Assembly: GCA_965116935.1 (NCBI GenBank)
Contig: OZ220737.1
Location: forward strand, 1,612,001-1,676,000
DNA length: 64,000 nt
From: VXYL01 sp965116935
Lineage (GTDB): Bacteria; Pseudomonadota; Gammaproteobacteria; Pseudomonadales; Azotimanducaceae
Direction: 5' to 3'
Shown here: in pieces, positions 9,024-17,888 of the stretch
How the letters are laid out: each line of letters opens with the position of its first letter
Position numbering within the stretch: position 1 is the stretch's first letter
The notes under the pieces: generated by a model
The model's database searches: none
Told to the model about the DNA's origin: nothing
What the model saw: the letters and a program-made list of their open reading frames with translations, nothing else
Made by a program: the position numbers and the translations under genes

Positions 9024-9353
9024 TTAGCCGTTCAAGGCAGCGTGTCGGGAGTCGGCAACGGTGAAGAGGCGGTCGAAGCCAACCATCTCGAACACGTCGC
9101 GCACCGGTGGCGTCAGAGAGCAGATCGTCAGCGTCACGCCGCGGTCCTCTGCCCCTCTGGCGGCAAGCAGCACGCCCCGAAGAGCGGCGCTCGAAACCGT
9201 CGGCACGCCGGCCATGTCGAGGATGACCTTCTCGTCGGTGCTTTCGATTTCCTCGTTGATGTAGCGCTGGAACTCACCAGCACCGATTGTCTCGATATGG
9301 CCGATCGGTGCAAGTACGAGCGTCGTCCCGATCCGTTCCGCCTTGACCTCCAT
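9024..9353 (-). CDS. STAS-domain protein (anti-sigma factor antagonist type)
   Basis: A 109-residue single STAS domain of the kind that binds anti-sigma kinases or signalling partners. The core reads EKVILDMAGVPTVSSAALRG, with Ser54/Ser55 at the usual phosphorylation site. No kinase (RsbW type) or phosphatase gene lies nearby, so its partner is unknown. It is transcribed like the flanking miaA and hfq genes but is not a usual member of that cluster. Confidence 0.85.
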   Translation of the reverse strand: MEVKAERIGTTLVLAPIGHIETIGAGEFQRYINEEIESTDEKVILDMAGVPTVSSAALRGVLLAARGAEDRGVTLTICSLTPPVRDVFEMVGFDRLFTVADSRHAALNG

Positions 9354-9420
9354 GTAATCCCCAATTGGCTAGCGTCCTTGCGGGCGCGCGTCTACGGGTC
9401 GCTTGCGCTCACCCCAAATC

Positions 9421-9497
9421 TGGCGCGCCCGCAGGGAGTCGAACCCCGAACCCCCAGGTTAGAAGCCTGGTGCTCTATCCAATTGAGCTACGGGCGC
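9421..9497 (-). tRNA. tRNA-Arg (anticodon TCT)
   Basis: On the minus strand a 7-bp acceptor stem GCGCCCG/CGGGCGC closes at 9497 and 9425. The anticodon loop CTTCTAA sits on a CCAGG/CCTGG stem and gives anticodon TCT, so the tRNA reads AGA. The T arm GGGGTTCGACTCCC is intact, the discriminator is G, and CCA is encoded (9421–9423). The 77-nt gene lies between miaA and the STAS gene. Confidence 0.95.
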
Positions 9498-9532
9498 TCT
9501 TTATCGCTGCCTCGAACTCCGGCGACACGCAA

Positions 9533-10513
9533 TCATACTGTGCCGACACGATTGCGCCACACGAGCAGTTGCGACGCCGCGCGCATGGCTGCGTCGGGGG
9601 TGTTGACGGAGGCCGCGACGTCGCCCCAGCCGCGCAGCCAAGTGAGTTGGCGCCTTGCCAGTTGGCGCGTGGCGGCGGCGATTCGCCCGGCCAATTCTCC
9701 GCGCTCGAACTCGCCGTCGAGGTGTTGCCACACCTGTCGGTAGCCAACGGCTCGCATGGATTGTGCGGAAGCCACGAGATTGGGGGTGCGGCGCAGCGCC
9801 CGCACCTCGTCCACGAACCCGGCTGCGAGCATGGCGTCGAGGCGCGCTGCGATGCGCTGGTGAAGGATGGTGCGGGGTTCGGGCGTCAGGCAGATTTCCA
9901 CGAGTTCACAGCCGAGTCGGTCGCCCGCATCCGGGGTAGGCTGGTGCCAGAATTCGGTGATCGAGCGTCCGGTGAGCGTCAGCACCTCGAGGGCGCGTTC
10001 GATGCGGCGGCCGTTGCTGGGATCCATGCCAGCCGCCGCCACCGGGTCCCGTGCCGCAAGTTCGCCATGCAGCGCCGGCCAGCCCGCCTCCGATGCCCGC
10101 GCGACGATGTCGGCCCGCACCGCCGGGTCGGCCGGCGGCATCGGCGCGAGGCCCTGCTTGAAGGCACGGAAGTACAGCATGGTGCCGCCGACCAGCAGGG
10201 GAATGCGTCCGGCTTCGAGGGACTCTGCGACCGCAGTGTCGGCGGCGTCGAGGAACTCGGCCACGGAAAACGTCTCCGTGGGGTCGCGAACGTCGATGAG
10301 CGCGTGAGGAAAGCGGTGCAAGATGTCGGTTTCGGGCTTGGCGGTGCCGATGTCCATGCCGCGAAAGACCATCGCCGAGTCCACGCTGACGAGATCAACC
10401 CCTCGCTGCTCGAAGGTCTCGGCAAGGCGGATCGCGGCCGCCGTCTTGCCGGCGGCGGTGGGTCCCATCAGGCAAACGACCTGACGCCTCGGTCGGTGGG
10501 ACGCTGCGCTCAA
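9533..10513 (-). CDS. miaA: tRNA dimethylallyltransferase
   Basis: MiaA adds a dimethylallyl group to A37 of tRNAs that read codons starting with U. The product shows the P-loop MGPTAAGKT at about residues 16–24, SVDSAMVFRGMDIGTAKP and LVGGTMLYFRA. I chose the TTG at 10513 because it overlaps the mutL stop by 4 nt (TTGA) and gives 326 residues, the normal size. The longer frame lies inside mutL. A downstream start is possible. Confidence 0.92.
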   Translation of the reverse strand: MSAASHRPRRQVVCLMGPTAAGKTAAAIRLAETFEQRGVDLVSVDSAMVFRGMDIGTAKPETDILHRFPHALIDVRDPTETFSVAEFLDAADTAVAESLEAGRIPLLVGGTMLYFRAFKQGLAPMPPADPAVRADIVARASEAGWPALHGELAARDPVAAAGMDPSNGRRIERALEVLTLTGRSITEFWHQPTPDAGDRLGCELVEICLTPEPRTILHQRIAARLDAMLAAGFVDEVRALRRTPNLVASAQSMRAVGYRQVWQHLDGEFERGELAGRIAAATRQLARRQLTWLRGWGDVAASVNTPDAAMRAASQLLVWRNRVGTV

Positions 10514-12381
10514 CGTCCGCGCTGGAACATCGCGTCGAGGGCCTGCATCGGCAGCGTCACGAAGGTGGGGCGGCCGTGGTTGCACTGGCCGGCGTTGTCC
10601 GTGACTTCCATTTCGCGCAGCAGGGCGTTCATCTCGATGAGCGAGAGCTGACGGCCAGCGCGCACCGAGGCGTGGCAGGCTGCGCTGGCGAGGGCACGCT
10701 CTTGCCGTTCCCTGGCGACCGTGGTGGTTTCGGTGTCGGCCAGTTCCTCGATCATGTCGCGAGCCAGGCCCTCGACGTTGGCGCCGGCCAGCAGCGCCGG
10801 CACTTCCCGCACGGTGACGCTACAGGGGCCGGAGCGCTCCACCGCCACGCCAAGCGCCTCGAACCGCGCCGAGTTGGCTTCCACGAAATCCGCCTCGGCG
10901 CCGGGCAAGTCCAAGGCGACAGGGGTCAGCAGGCGCTGGCGCGGCACCGAGTCGGTGTCGATGAGGCTCGCCTTCATCTTCTCGTAGGTGATGCGTTCGT
11001 GCGCCGCGTGCATGTCGACGATGACGAGGCCATCGGCGCTCTGCGCCAGCACATACACGCCATGCAATTGCGCCAGCGCGAAACCGAGCGGCGGCACGTC
11101 GCCGGCTGGTGCCGGCGGGAGCTGCACGGCATCCCGCATTTCGTTGGGCGAGGTGGTTGCCGCGTCGCCAGAGCGCTCGAAGAGCTTAGCTAGCGTGGCG
11201 TAGTCGGCTGGCCCTCCCACTCGCCGGGCACCTAGTTCCCCCAGCGAGCGGTGCGGCGAGCCCTGGCCATGCGCGGGCGTTGCGAGTGGCGACGCACCCT
11301 CCGTGCCCTGCGGCATCTCTGCGGCGGCCGTCAGTGCCGAAGCGGACGGCGCCGCGTCGCCCGGACGCAGGTCGCGCAGCACCCGTGCCAGCTTGCCGAA
11401 CAGGAAGTCATGCACGCGGCGTTCGTCGCGGAAGCGCACCTCCTCCTTGCGCGGATGCACGTTGACGTCGACGAGGTCCGGATCAAGGTCAAGATGCAGC
11501 GCGAAGATGGGGTGGCGACCGTGGAACATCACGTCGCGATACGCTTGGCGCACCGCGTGTCCGGCCAGTCGATCCCGCACCGGGCGACCGTTGACGAAGA
11601 AAAACTGGCGGTTTGTGCGGCTGTGGGAATGCGTGGGCAGGCTTACCCGGCCCCATAGCCGGAGCCCCGGCACCTCCTCGTCGATGGGCACGGAGCGCTC
11701 GGCAAAGCCATCGCCGAGCACGCGCTCCATGCGTTCGGCGAGCGACTCCGAGAGTGGGTAGTCCTCTACCGTCCGTCCCGATTGCGACAGGCGAAAGCCG
11801 ATGCCCGGGTTGGCCAGTGCCGTGCGGCGAACGGCTTCGGCGATGTGCAGCGATTCCGTGCGCTCCGTCTTCAGGAACTTGCGCCGCGCCGGCGTGTTGA
11901 AGAAGAGCTCGCGGATTTCCACCGTGGTGCCGGGCGGATGTGCCGCCGGGGCGAAGCGCTGCTCGGCGGAGCCGTGGATCTCTATGCTCCAAGCGGAGCG
12001 TTCGTCCATGCGTCGCGAGACGATGGTGAGCATGGCAACCGCTGCGGCGCTGGCGAGGGCCTCGCCGCGAAATCCGAGTGTGGCTATCCCTTCGAGGTCA
12101 TCGGCTCGCTCGATCTTGCTGGTGGCGTGCCGGGTGACGGCTAGACGCAACTCGTCCTTGGCGATGCCGCAGCCGTCGTCGCGCACCGAGATGCGCTGGA
12201 CGCCGCCGCGTTCGATTTCGATGGCAATCGAGCCCGCGCCGGCATCGATGCTGTTCTCCACGAGCTCCTTGACGATGGAGGCGGGTCGCTCAACCACCTC
12301 GCCTGCGGCGATTTGGTCTGCCACCGCGTCCGGGAGGCGCCGGATGCGGGCGGACGCGGGTGCGGCGGCTTCGGTGTTCAA
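10510..12381 (-). CDS. mutL: DNA mismatch repair protein MutL
   Basis: MutL links mismatch recognition to strand removal. The 623-residue product has the GHL ATPase motifs KELVENSIDAGA, RDDGCGI and GFRGEALAS in the first 110 residues, and a C-terminal dimerisation domain. The C-terminal domain carries DMHAAHERITYE, which fits the endonuclease motif DxHA(X)2E(X)4E as in Pseudomonas MutL, so it is probably a nicking MutL rather than a MutH-dependent one. It overlaps amiC upstream and miaA downstream by 4 nt each. Confidence 0.96.
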   Translation of the reverse strand: MNTEAAAPASARIRRLPDAVADQIAAGEVVERPASIVKELVENSIDAGAGSIAIEIERGGVQRISVRDDGCGIAKDELRLAVTRHATSKIERADDLEGIATLGFRGEALASAAAVAMLTIVSRRMDERSAWSIEIHGSAEQRFAPAAHPPGTTVEIRELFFNTPARRKFLKTERTESLHIAEAVRRTALANPGIGFRLSQSGRTVEDYPLSESLAERMERVLGDGFAERSVPIDEEVPGLRLWGRVSLPTHSHSRTNRQFFFVNGRPVRDRLAGHAVRQAYRDVMFHGRHPIFALHLDLDPDLVDVNVHPRKEEVRFRDERRVHDFLFGKLARVLRDLRPGDAAPSASALTAAAEMPQGTEGASPLATPAHGQGSPHRSLGELGARRVGGPADYATLAKLFERSGDAATTSPNEMRDAVQLPPAPAGDVPPLGFALAQLHGVYVLAQSADGLVIVDMHAAHERITYEKMKASLIDTDSVPRQRLLTPVALDLPGAEADFVEANSARFEALGVAVERSGPCSVTVREVPALLAGANVEGLARDMIEELADTETTTVARERQERALASAACHASVRAGRQLSLIEMNALLREMEVTDNAGQCNHGRPTFVTLPMQALDAMFQRGR

Positions 12382-13697
12382 CCGCCGGCCGCCGTGCGCG
12401 GGATGAGGAGGAGCTGACCGATGTAGATGCGGTCCCCGGGAACGTTGTTGGCGCCGCGGATGTCGCCCACCGTCACGGCATACCGCTGGGCGATATGGGA
12501 AATGGTCTCGCCGCGGCGCACCGTGTGGCGCAGCATTTCTCCGGCGATGGTGGCCACCATGGTGCCGGCGGGTGGGTCGGCGTAGGCCCAGTTCTGGATG
12601 CCGATGGCGATGGCGCCGGCGAGCTTGCGTTGGTGCGCTGAGCTTGCCAGCAGTCGCGCCTCGCCGGCGTTGGAGATGAATCCGGTCTCCACCAGCACCG
12701 AGGGCACGTCTGGGGATTTGAGAACGGCGAAACCCGCCTGCTCCACGCGCTTCTTGTGCATCCGAGCGACGGCGGCCATTTCGCGGCGGATGGCTTCGCC
12801 GAGTTCCAGGCTGCGGCCGAGGTTGGCTTTCATGGACATGTCCAGCAGCACTTCCTGCAAGTCGCTCGAGCGTCCTTCCAAGGTCACCGGGCCGAAGCCG
12901 CCGATGAGGTCGGCGCGGTTCTCGCTCTCGGCCAGCCAGCGTGCCGTCTCGCTCGAAGCGCCACGGCGGGAAAGGGCATATACCGACGCGCCCCTTGCGC
13001 GGTTGTTCTTGAAAGCGTCGGCATGGATGGAGACGAAGATGTCCGCCGGCATCTGGCGGGCGATTTCGGTGCGCTTGCGCAGCGGCAGACCGTAGTCGCC
13101 CTCGCGGGTGAGGACGCCGGCGAAGCCTTGCGCGGCGTCGAGCCGTTGCTTGATTTCCTGGGCGATGGCAAGCACGACGCGTTTTTCGTAAATGCCGCCG
13201 ACGCCGATCGCACCGGGATCCTCGCCGCCATGACCCGCATCGATCGCCACCATGATGTCCCGCTGTCCTTCCGGCGGCGACACCACCGGCGCCCGCGCCG
13301 GGCGGCGCACCGGCTGGTCCGGTTCGAGGTCGACGACCAGCCGATGGCCGTATGGTCCCACCGGTTCGAGTCGGAAGTGACTGACGGCAACCGTGCGCTC
13401 GAGATCGATGACGACGCGCAGCACTCCCGGTCGGTTGACGCCGGCACGGATGCGCCGAACGATGCCGCTCTTGACCGTGGGCGGCCTAAACGACTGTGCC
13501 GCCCGAACGCCCATGAGATCGAAGACGACCCGGTCGGGCTTGTCGAGAACGAAGGTGCGATATTCGACCTGGGCCTTGGTGTCGAGGACTACCCGGGTGG
13601 ACTCGGGGCCGTCGTGGCTGCGGACATCCACGAGTTCGTTGGCAGCCGAGGCCGAGACGGCCGCGAAGCACATCGACAGCAGCGCGATGAAGCGCAT
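12378..13697 (-). CDS. amiC: N-acetylmuramoyl-L-alanine amidase with AMIN and LysM domains
   Basis: A periplasmic amidase that cuts septal peptidoglycan. From the ATG at 13697 the 439-residue product has a signal peptide (MRFIALLSMCFAAVSASA), an AMIN domain, an amidase_3 domain with zinc-ligand segments AIDAGHGGEDPGA, SIHADAF and VLVETGFISN, and one C-terminal LysM (RRGETISHIAQRYAV). The frame is open further upstream but that part has no signal sequence. AmiB/AmiC type cannot be split firmly; the cluster position equals E. coli amiB. The stop overlaps mutL by 4 nt. Confidence 0.9.
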   Translation of the reverse strand: MRFIALLSMCFAAVSASAANELVDVRSHDGPESTRVVLDTKAQVEYRTFVLDKPDRVVFDLMGVRAAQSFRPPTVKSGIVRRIRAGVNRPGVLRVVIDLERTVAVSHFRLEPVGPYGHRLVVDLEPDQPVRRPARAPVVSPPEGQRDIMVAIDAGHGGEDPGAIGVGGIYEKRVVLAIAQEIKQRLDAAQGFAGVLTREGDYGLPLRKRTEIARQMPADIFVSIHADAFKNNRARGASVYALSRRGASSETARWLAESENRADLIGGFGPVTLEGRSSDLQEVLLDMSMKANLGRSLELGEAIRREMAAVARMHKKRVEQAGFAVLKSPDVPSVLVETGFISNAGEARLLASSAHQRKLAGAIAIGIQNWAYADPPAGTMVATIAGEMLRHTVRRGETISHIAQRYAVTVGDIRGANNVPGDRIYIGQLLLIPRTAAGG

Positions 13698-13792
13698 TGC
13701 GAACGCCCGCAGGACTTCTGGACAGCGGACGAAACGCCCTCCCTCGCGTGGAACAGATCGTGCAACCCAATGATCCCGGTGCACCTTTCTAC

Positions 13793-13870
13793 GTAGGGGA
13801 CGAGCTTGTCCCGTCCCGTGCTGGGCGCTTCGACGAACTCGGAACGGGACGGGACAAGCCCGTCCCCTAC
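13793..13870. repeat. 78-bp inverted-repeat element between tsaE and amiC
   Basis: Two 26-nt arms (13793–13818, GTAGGGGACGAGCTTGTCCC onward; 13845–13870) are reverse complements with one mismatch around a 26-nt centre. It can form a long hairpin in the transcript of the tsaE–amiC region. Shape and size suggest a small non-autonomous element or a strong processing hairpin. Confidence 0.8.
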
Positions 13871-13929
13871 GGCCCCCGACTCGCCACGGCGAAGGCGCAG
13901 AAGGCCCGTCCCGCACGATCAGAGCCTCC

Positions 13930-14346
13930 CTACCGCAGGTCGCGCAACACAACGCGCCGGCCCTCCCCTTCGCTCGTGAGGACGATCTCCACCGCCGCCG
14001 CCGGCATCTTGTCACCGGCCATTTCCGGCCATTCCACGAGCTTGATGGCCGGTTCCGCGACCAAGTCGTCGAAGCCGAGGTAAGTCAATTCGCGCGGGTC
14101 TGCAATTCGATAGAAGTCAAGATGATATATCCGCTGTCCAGTAAGGTCATACGGTTCGACGAGCGTGTAGGTGGGGCTGCGCACGGAGCCGGAATGACCC
14201 AACGCGGCGAGAAACCCGCGCACGAGGGTGGTCTTGCCCGCGCCTAGGTCGCCGCGCAGGGTTACAAGCTCGTCGGTGAGCGCGAGGTCTGTGAGCCTTG
14301 CGCCGAACCGGAGCGTGGCGGCCTCGTCTTGCAGATACTCGTTCAT
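13930..14346 (-). CDS. tsaE: tRNA threonylcarbamoyladenosine biosynthesis ATPase TsaE
   Basis: TsaE is the ATPase that works with TsaB and TsaD in making t6A37 on tRNA. The 138-residue product contains the P-loop LRGDLGAGKTTLVRGFL, SPTYTLVEPY and HLDFYRIADPREL, all typical of YjeE. The ATG at 14346 overlaps the nnr stop by 4 nt; the much longer upstream frame lies inside nnr. The gene is in its usual place after nnr. Confidence 0.95.
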   Translation of the reverse strand: MNEYLQDEAATLRFGARLTDLALTDELVTLRGDLGAGKTTLVRGFLAALGHSGSVRSPTYTLVEPYDLTGQRIYHLDFYRIADPRELTYLGFDDLVAEPAIKLVEWPEMAGDKMPAAAVEIVLTSEGEGRRVVLRDLR

Positions 14347-15848
14347 GGCGTGAGCCGGATGCTGTCGATGATGTCGGATGCCAGCAGCGCCGATTCGGTC
14401 TTGAGCGCAGCCTCGTCCCCTGCTCGGGCGTGCAGCCACACCGCGAGCTTGGCTGCATCGACCGACGCGAGGCCTTGCGCGAGCAAAGCCCCGCCGATGC
14501 CCGAAAGCACATCGCCGCTGCCTGGCGTCGCCATGCGAGGGTTGCCGCCGAGGCAGATGCCAGCCAGTTGGCCGGCCTCGGCGATCAAGGTGCCAGCTCC
14601 CTTGAGCGCGGCAACGCAGCCGCCGCCCAATGAGGATAGTTGCAGCGCGGCATCGGACCGCTGCGCCTGCACTTGCCCGGCTGAGAGTCTGAGCAAGCGT
14701 CCCGCCTCGCCCGGATGCGGAGTGAGGAAGCTGCGGGGCGGCACGGCAAGCTCGAGCCGGGCGATGCAATTGAGCGCATCGGCATCGATGAGGAGAGGCT
14801 TCGAGTGCCTGCGAGCAGCTGCCAGCGCCTCCTGACAGATCGCCGTTCCCCAGGCGCTCTGGCCGAGACCCGGCCCGACAACGACAGCATCTGCCTGCTG
14901 CACGAGGCCCGCTACATCGGCGGGTTCCACGGCCCTCGCCATCAGTTCCGGATAGCGCGCGAGGATGGGCGCTCGATTTGCTTCGGCTGATCCGATGGTG
15001 ACGAGCCCGGCGCCGCTGCGGAGCGCCGCGCCGCCGGCGAGGATTACTGCTCCGCCCATGCCCACATCGCCGCCGAGGATCACTAGGCGGCCGAATTGGC
15101 CTTTGTGCGCGCTGGCGTTGCGCTGCAGCCGAGGGAGCGTCGAACCATCGAGCACCGGCACCCCTCCGGCATTCGAGTGGACTTCCTTGGGGATGTCGAG
15201 TGTTTCGAGCCGCACCTCGCCCACATAGTCGACCCCAGAGCCGGTGACCAACCCCAGTTTGGGCGCGACGAAAGTGACGGTGAGGTCGGCCCGCACCGGT
15301 TCCGGCATGAGCGCGGCGCCGCTGTCGGCGTCGATGCCGCTCGGCAGATCAAGCGCAAGCACCGGCAGCCCGCTTGCATTCACTTGCACGATGGCGCGCT
15401 GGAATGCCGGCCGAACTTCGCCCTTGGCGCCGGTGCCCAGCAAAGCGTCCACGATCACATCCCCATCCGCCTGCCAGGAGGCCGAGACCGTCCCGGCGAG
15501 CTCGGGGTCCGCAAGCCGCTCCCGAGCGAAGTCGAGCGCCTTGCCGGCATCACCGCCAATCCGCGCGGGGTCACCCACCTGCACCAACTGCACGCCGAGC
15601 CCCGCATCTGCCGCCGCCCCGGCCACGATGTACCCATCGCCGGCATTGTTGCCAGCTCCGCAAACGACGGTAACCCGCCGCGTCTCGGGCCAGCGCTGCC
15701 GCAGATGCCGAAACGCCGCAACACCGGCCCGATGCATGAGCACGAAGCCGGCGATCCCGCATTCGTCAATGGCACGCCGGTCCAAGGCCCGTGTCTCGCC
15801 TCCGCTATAGACCCTGGGCCACGAGAGCGCTTCGGAATCCAAACTCAT
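14343..15848 (-). CDS. nnr: Bifunctional NAD(P)H-hydrate epimerase / ADP-dependent dehydratase
   Basis: This enzyme repairs hydrated NAD(P)H. The 501-residue product joins an epimerase domain (VVCGAGNNAGDGYIVAG near residue 65) to an ADP/ATP-dependent dehydratase domain (GDVGMGGAVILAGGAALRSGAG, LTPHPGEAGRLL, GNPRMATPGSGDVLSG). The ATG at 15848 overlaps the upstream PIN-toxin stop by 4 nt and is preferred over the ATG 18 nt upstream, which lies in the toxin gene. Sits between queG and tsaE as in E. coli. Confidence 0.93.
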   Translation of the reverse strand: MSLDSEALSWPRVYSGGETRALDRRAIDECGIAGFVLMHRAGVAAFRHLRQRWPETRRVTVVCGAGNNAGDGYIVAGAAADAGLGVQLVQVGDPARIGGDAGKALDFARERLADPELAGTVSASWQADGDVIVDALLGTGAKGEVRPAFQRAIVQVNASGLPVLALDLPSGIDADSGAALMPEPVRADLTVTFVAPKLGLVTGSGVDYVGEVRLETLDIPKEVHSNAGGVPVLDGSTLPRLQRNASAHKGQFGRLVILGGDVGMGGAVILAGGAALRSGAGLVTIGSAEANRAPILARYPELMARAVEPADVAGLVQQADAVVVGPGLGQSAWGTAICQEALAAARRHSKPLLIDADALNCIARLELAVPPRSFLTPHPGEAGRLLRLSAGQVQAQRSDAALQLSSLGGGCVAALKGAGTLIAEAGQLAGICLGGNPRMATPGSGDVLSGIGGALLAQGLASVDAAKLAVWLHARAGDEAALKTESALLASDIIDSIRLTP

Positions 15849-16294
15849 GCTCGTCGAACAGTCCACGGGTTGACCACTTCAACGCCGGTGTTGCGGAACT
15901 CACTCACGTTGCGTGTGACTACGGCGAGACCGCGCGAGGCAGCAGCGGCCGCAAGAAAGGCATCCGCGACATGGGCATCGAGCGGTTCACCGCGGCGGCG
16001 TTTCTCCTCCATGATGCGTGCGCAGGCTTGGGCGTCAGCAAGGGACCAGTTGACAACCCGGTCCTCGAACAGTTCGTCGAGGAGGTCGCCGAAACGGTCA
16101 GCAAGGTCTGTCCGTCTCCGTCCCGGCGGGAGACGACCGATGCCGTCGAGTATTTCCCACACCGTGACACTGGCGACACCGATACCCTCGTGCTCGATCG
16201 AATCCAAGAACGCTGCGACCTGCGGCTCTGGATGCGGTCGCATCATCTCGGAGATGACGTTTGCATCGATCAACCAAGCGAGTAGGCCCGTCAC
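15845..16294 (-). CDS. FitB/VapC-type PIN-domain toxin
   Basis: A 149-residue PIN-domain ribonuclease. Acidic residues expected at the active site are visible: Asp10 in WLIDANVISE, the Glu of TVWEILDGI, the Asp of LDAHVADAFLAAAA, and TRNVSEF near the C-terminus, followed by NPW as in FitB proteins. Translation starts at GTG directly after the antitoxin stop, with no gap. Its own stop overlaps nnr by 4 nt, so this toxin is coupled to a housekeeping gene. Confidence 0.88.
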   Translation of the reverse strand: MTGLLAWLIDANVISEMMRPHPEPQVAAFLDSIEHEGIGVASVTVWEILDGIGRLPPGRRRTDLADRFGDLLDELFEDRVVNWSLADAQACARIMEEKRRRGEPLDAHVADAFLAAAAASRGLAVVTRNVSEFRNTGVEVVNPWTVRRA

Positions 16295-16549
16295 CTAAGC
16301 GTCGTCTTCGGTGAACGACGGCGGGTTGTGGCGGTAACGCGCCCGCGTCGGTAACTCGACACCGTGCCGCTCGCCGAAATGACGCGCAAAGGCTTCGGAC
16401 GGCTTGGCGCGGCGTTCAGTCTTGTTACGTTGCGCGTGAATCAGCCGGCGTACGAGTTCCTCCATGGATACGCCGACCTCTCGCGCCTCGCGTCTCAGCC
16501 AAGACTTGTCGGCAGGATCGATGTCTCTGACGGTGAGACTTGTGCTCAT
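16295..16549 (-). CDS. FitA/VapB-type ribbon-helix-helix antitoxin
   Basis: An 84-residue antitoxin. The N-terminal half (MSTSLTVRDIDPADKSWLR, then GVSMEELVRRLI) matches the FitA-type ribbon-helix-helix fold that binds its own promoter; the C-terminal half would wrap the toxin. The ATG at 16549 is preferred over the in-frame start 51 nt upstream because the family begins here. It is immediately followed by the PIN toxin and probably represses the operon that now reads on into nnr. Confidence 0.85.
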   Translation of the reverse strand: MSTSLTVRDIDPADKSWLRREAREVGVSMEELVRRLIHAQRNKTERRAKPSEAFARHFGERHGVELPTRARYRHNPPSFTEDDA

Positions 16550-16773
16550 GGCGTCGCCTCCTGTTTGCGCGCCGCACCCAAACGGGACCGGCGCTTGCAA
16601 AATATGCTATCAGGTCTTGGCCCCCGCGGAAGCATATACAGCGGCCCCACCGCCGCCTTTTTTGCCACGCATGAGCACGACTATGGGCAGCCGCCGCCCA
16701 TGCGTAGCCGAGCCACGGGCACGGGCGGGCATCGACCTGTATCGTGCGGCGGAGGACGGGGCCGGGATTGGGC

Positions 16774-17823
16774 ATGGACACAGAAGGGCTCGCCGCGCAA
16801 ATCGAGAGCTGGGCGAAGGAACTCGGCTTTGCGGAGGTGGGTTTCGCCGATGTCGATCTTTCCGCATATGCGCCGAGGGTCCGCCAGTGGCTGGCGCAAC
16901 GCTTCCATGGCGAGATGGGATACCTCGAGCGCAATCTCGACAAGCGCCTCGTTCCAGCCGCGTTGGAGCCGGCGACGGTTTGCGTCATTTCCGCGCGCAT
17001 GGACTATCTCGGCTCCCCGCCGCCGGCTGCGACCGATCTGCCGACCAACGACGGCAGTGCCTACGTCGCCGAGTACGCGCGAGGGCGGGACTACCACAAG
17101 ACGGTTCGGCGCCGGCTCGCGCGGCTTGCACGGAGAATCGACGCCGAGGCGCCGGGGCGCTATCGAGCGTTTACCGACAGCGCCCCGGTGCTCGAGAAAC
17201 CGCTCGGAGAGAAGGCCGGCCTTGGCTGGATCGGCAAGAACACTCTCCTGCTGAGCGAAAAGGCCGGTTCCTGGTTCTTCCTCGGCGAAATCTACACCAA
17301 CCTGCCGTTGCCGCCATCGCCGCCGAAGAACCACCCCGGCTGCGGCAACTGCCGCGCCTGCATCAGCGTCTGCCCGACTGACGCCATCGTTGCCCCCGGC
17401 GTCCTCGACGCCCGCCGCTGCATCTCCTACCTAACCATCGAAAGCCACGAGGCCATTCCCCTCGAGTTCCGCGAGGCCGTGGGCAACCGCATCTTCGGTT
17501 GCGACGACTGCCAGATCGTCTGCCCTTGGAACCGCTTCGCCACAAAATCGAGCGAGGCCGACTTCGCTCCCCGCCACGGCTTGGACCACGCCACCATCGC
17601 CGAGTTGCTGCAATGGACAGAGGCGGACTTCCGGCAGCGCACCGAAGGCATGGCACTCCGCCGCATCAACTACCAACAATGGCTCCGCAACCTCGCCGTC
17701 GCCGCCGGCAACGCGCCGAATGATCCCATCATCGTCAACGGTTTGCGCCGCCGCCGCGCGGATGCCGAACCCATGGCAAGAGAGCACATCGACTGGGCAC
17801 TTGCCCGCCAAACGCATTGCTGA
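16774..17823 (+). CDS. queG: Epoxyqueuosine reductase
   Basis: QueG carries out the last step of queuosine synthesis in tRNA, using cobalamin and two [4Fe-4S] clusters. The 349-residue product has the catalytic Asp135 in RAFTDSAPVLEK, the ferredoxin motif CGNCRACISVCP (Cys190, 193, 196, 200) and a second set Cys243/246/250 in CDDCQIVCPWNR. The ATG at 16774 gives the usual N-terminus. It is divergent from the antitoxin gene, whereas in E. coli the neighbour would be nnr. Confidence 0.95.
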   Translation: MDTEGLAAQIESWAKELGFAEVGFADVDLSAYAPRVRQWLAQRFHGEMGYLERNLDKRLVPAALEPATVCVISARMDYLGSPPPAATDLPTNDGSAYVAEYARGRDYHKTVRRRLARLARRIDAEAPGRYRAFTDSAPVLEKPLGEKAGLGWIGKNTLLLSEKAGSWFFLGEIYTNLPLPPSPPKNHPGCGNCRACISVCPTDAIVAPGVLDARRCISYLTIESHEAIPLEFREAVGNRIFGCDDCQIVCPWNRFATKSSEADFAPRHGLDHATIAELLQWTEADFRQRTEGMALRRINYQQWLRNLAVAAGNAPNDPIIVNGLRRRRADAEPMAREHIDWALARQTHC

Positions 17824-17839
17824 CAGCGAACCCTAATGT

Positions 17840-17862
17840 GGCGAGGGCATCTTGCCCTCGCC
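17840..17862. terminator. Hairpin after queG
   Basis: A perfect 10-bp stem GGCGAGGGCA/TGCCCTCGCC with a TCT loop lies 17 nt after the queG stop and before a convergent gene. No clear U-tract follows. It resembles the outer hairpins of the MITE-like repeats. Confidence 0.5.
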
Positions 17863-17888
17863 CATGCGACGACGGCGGCCCCAGGGAG

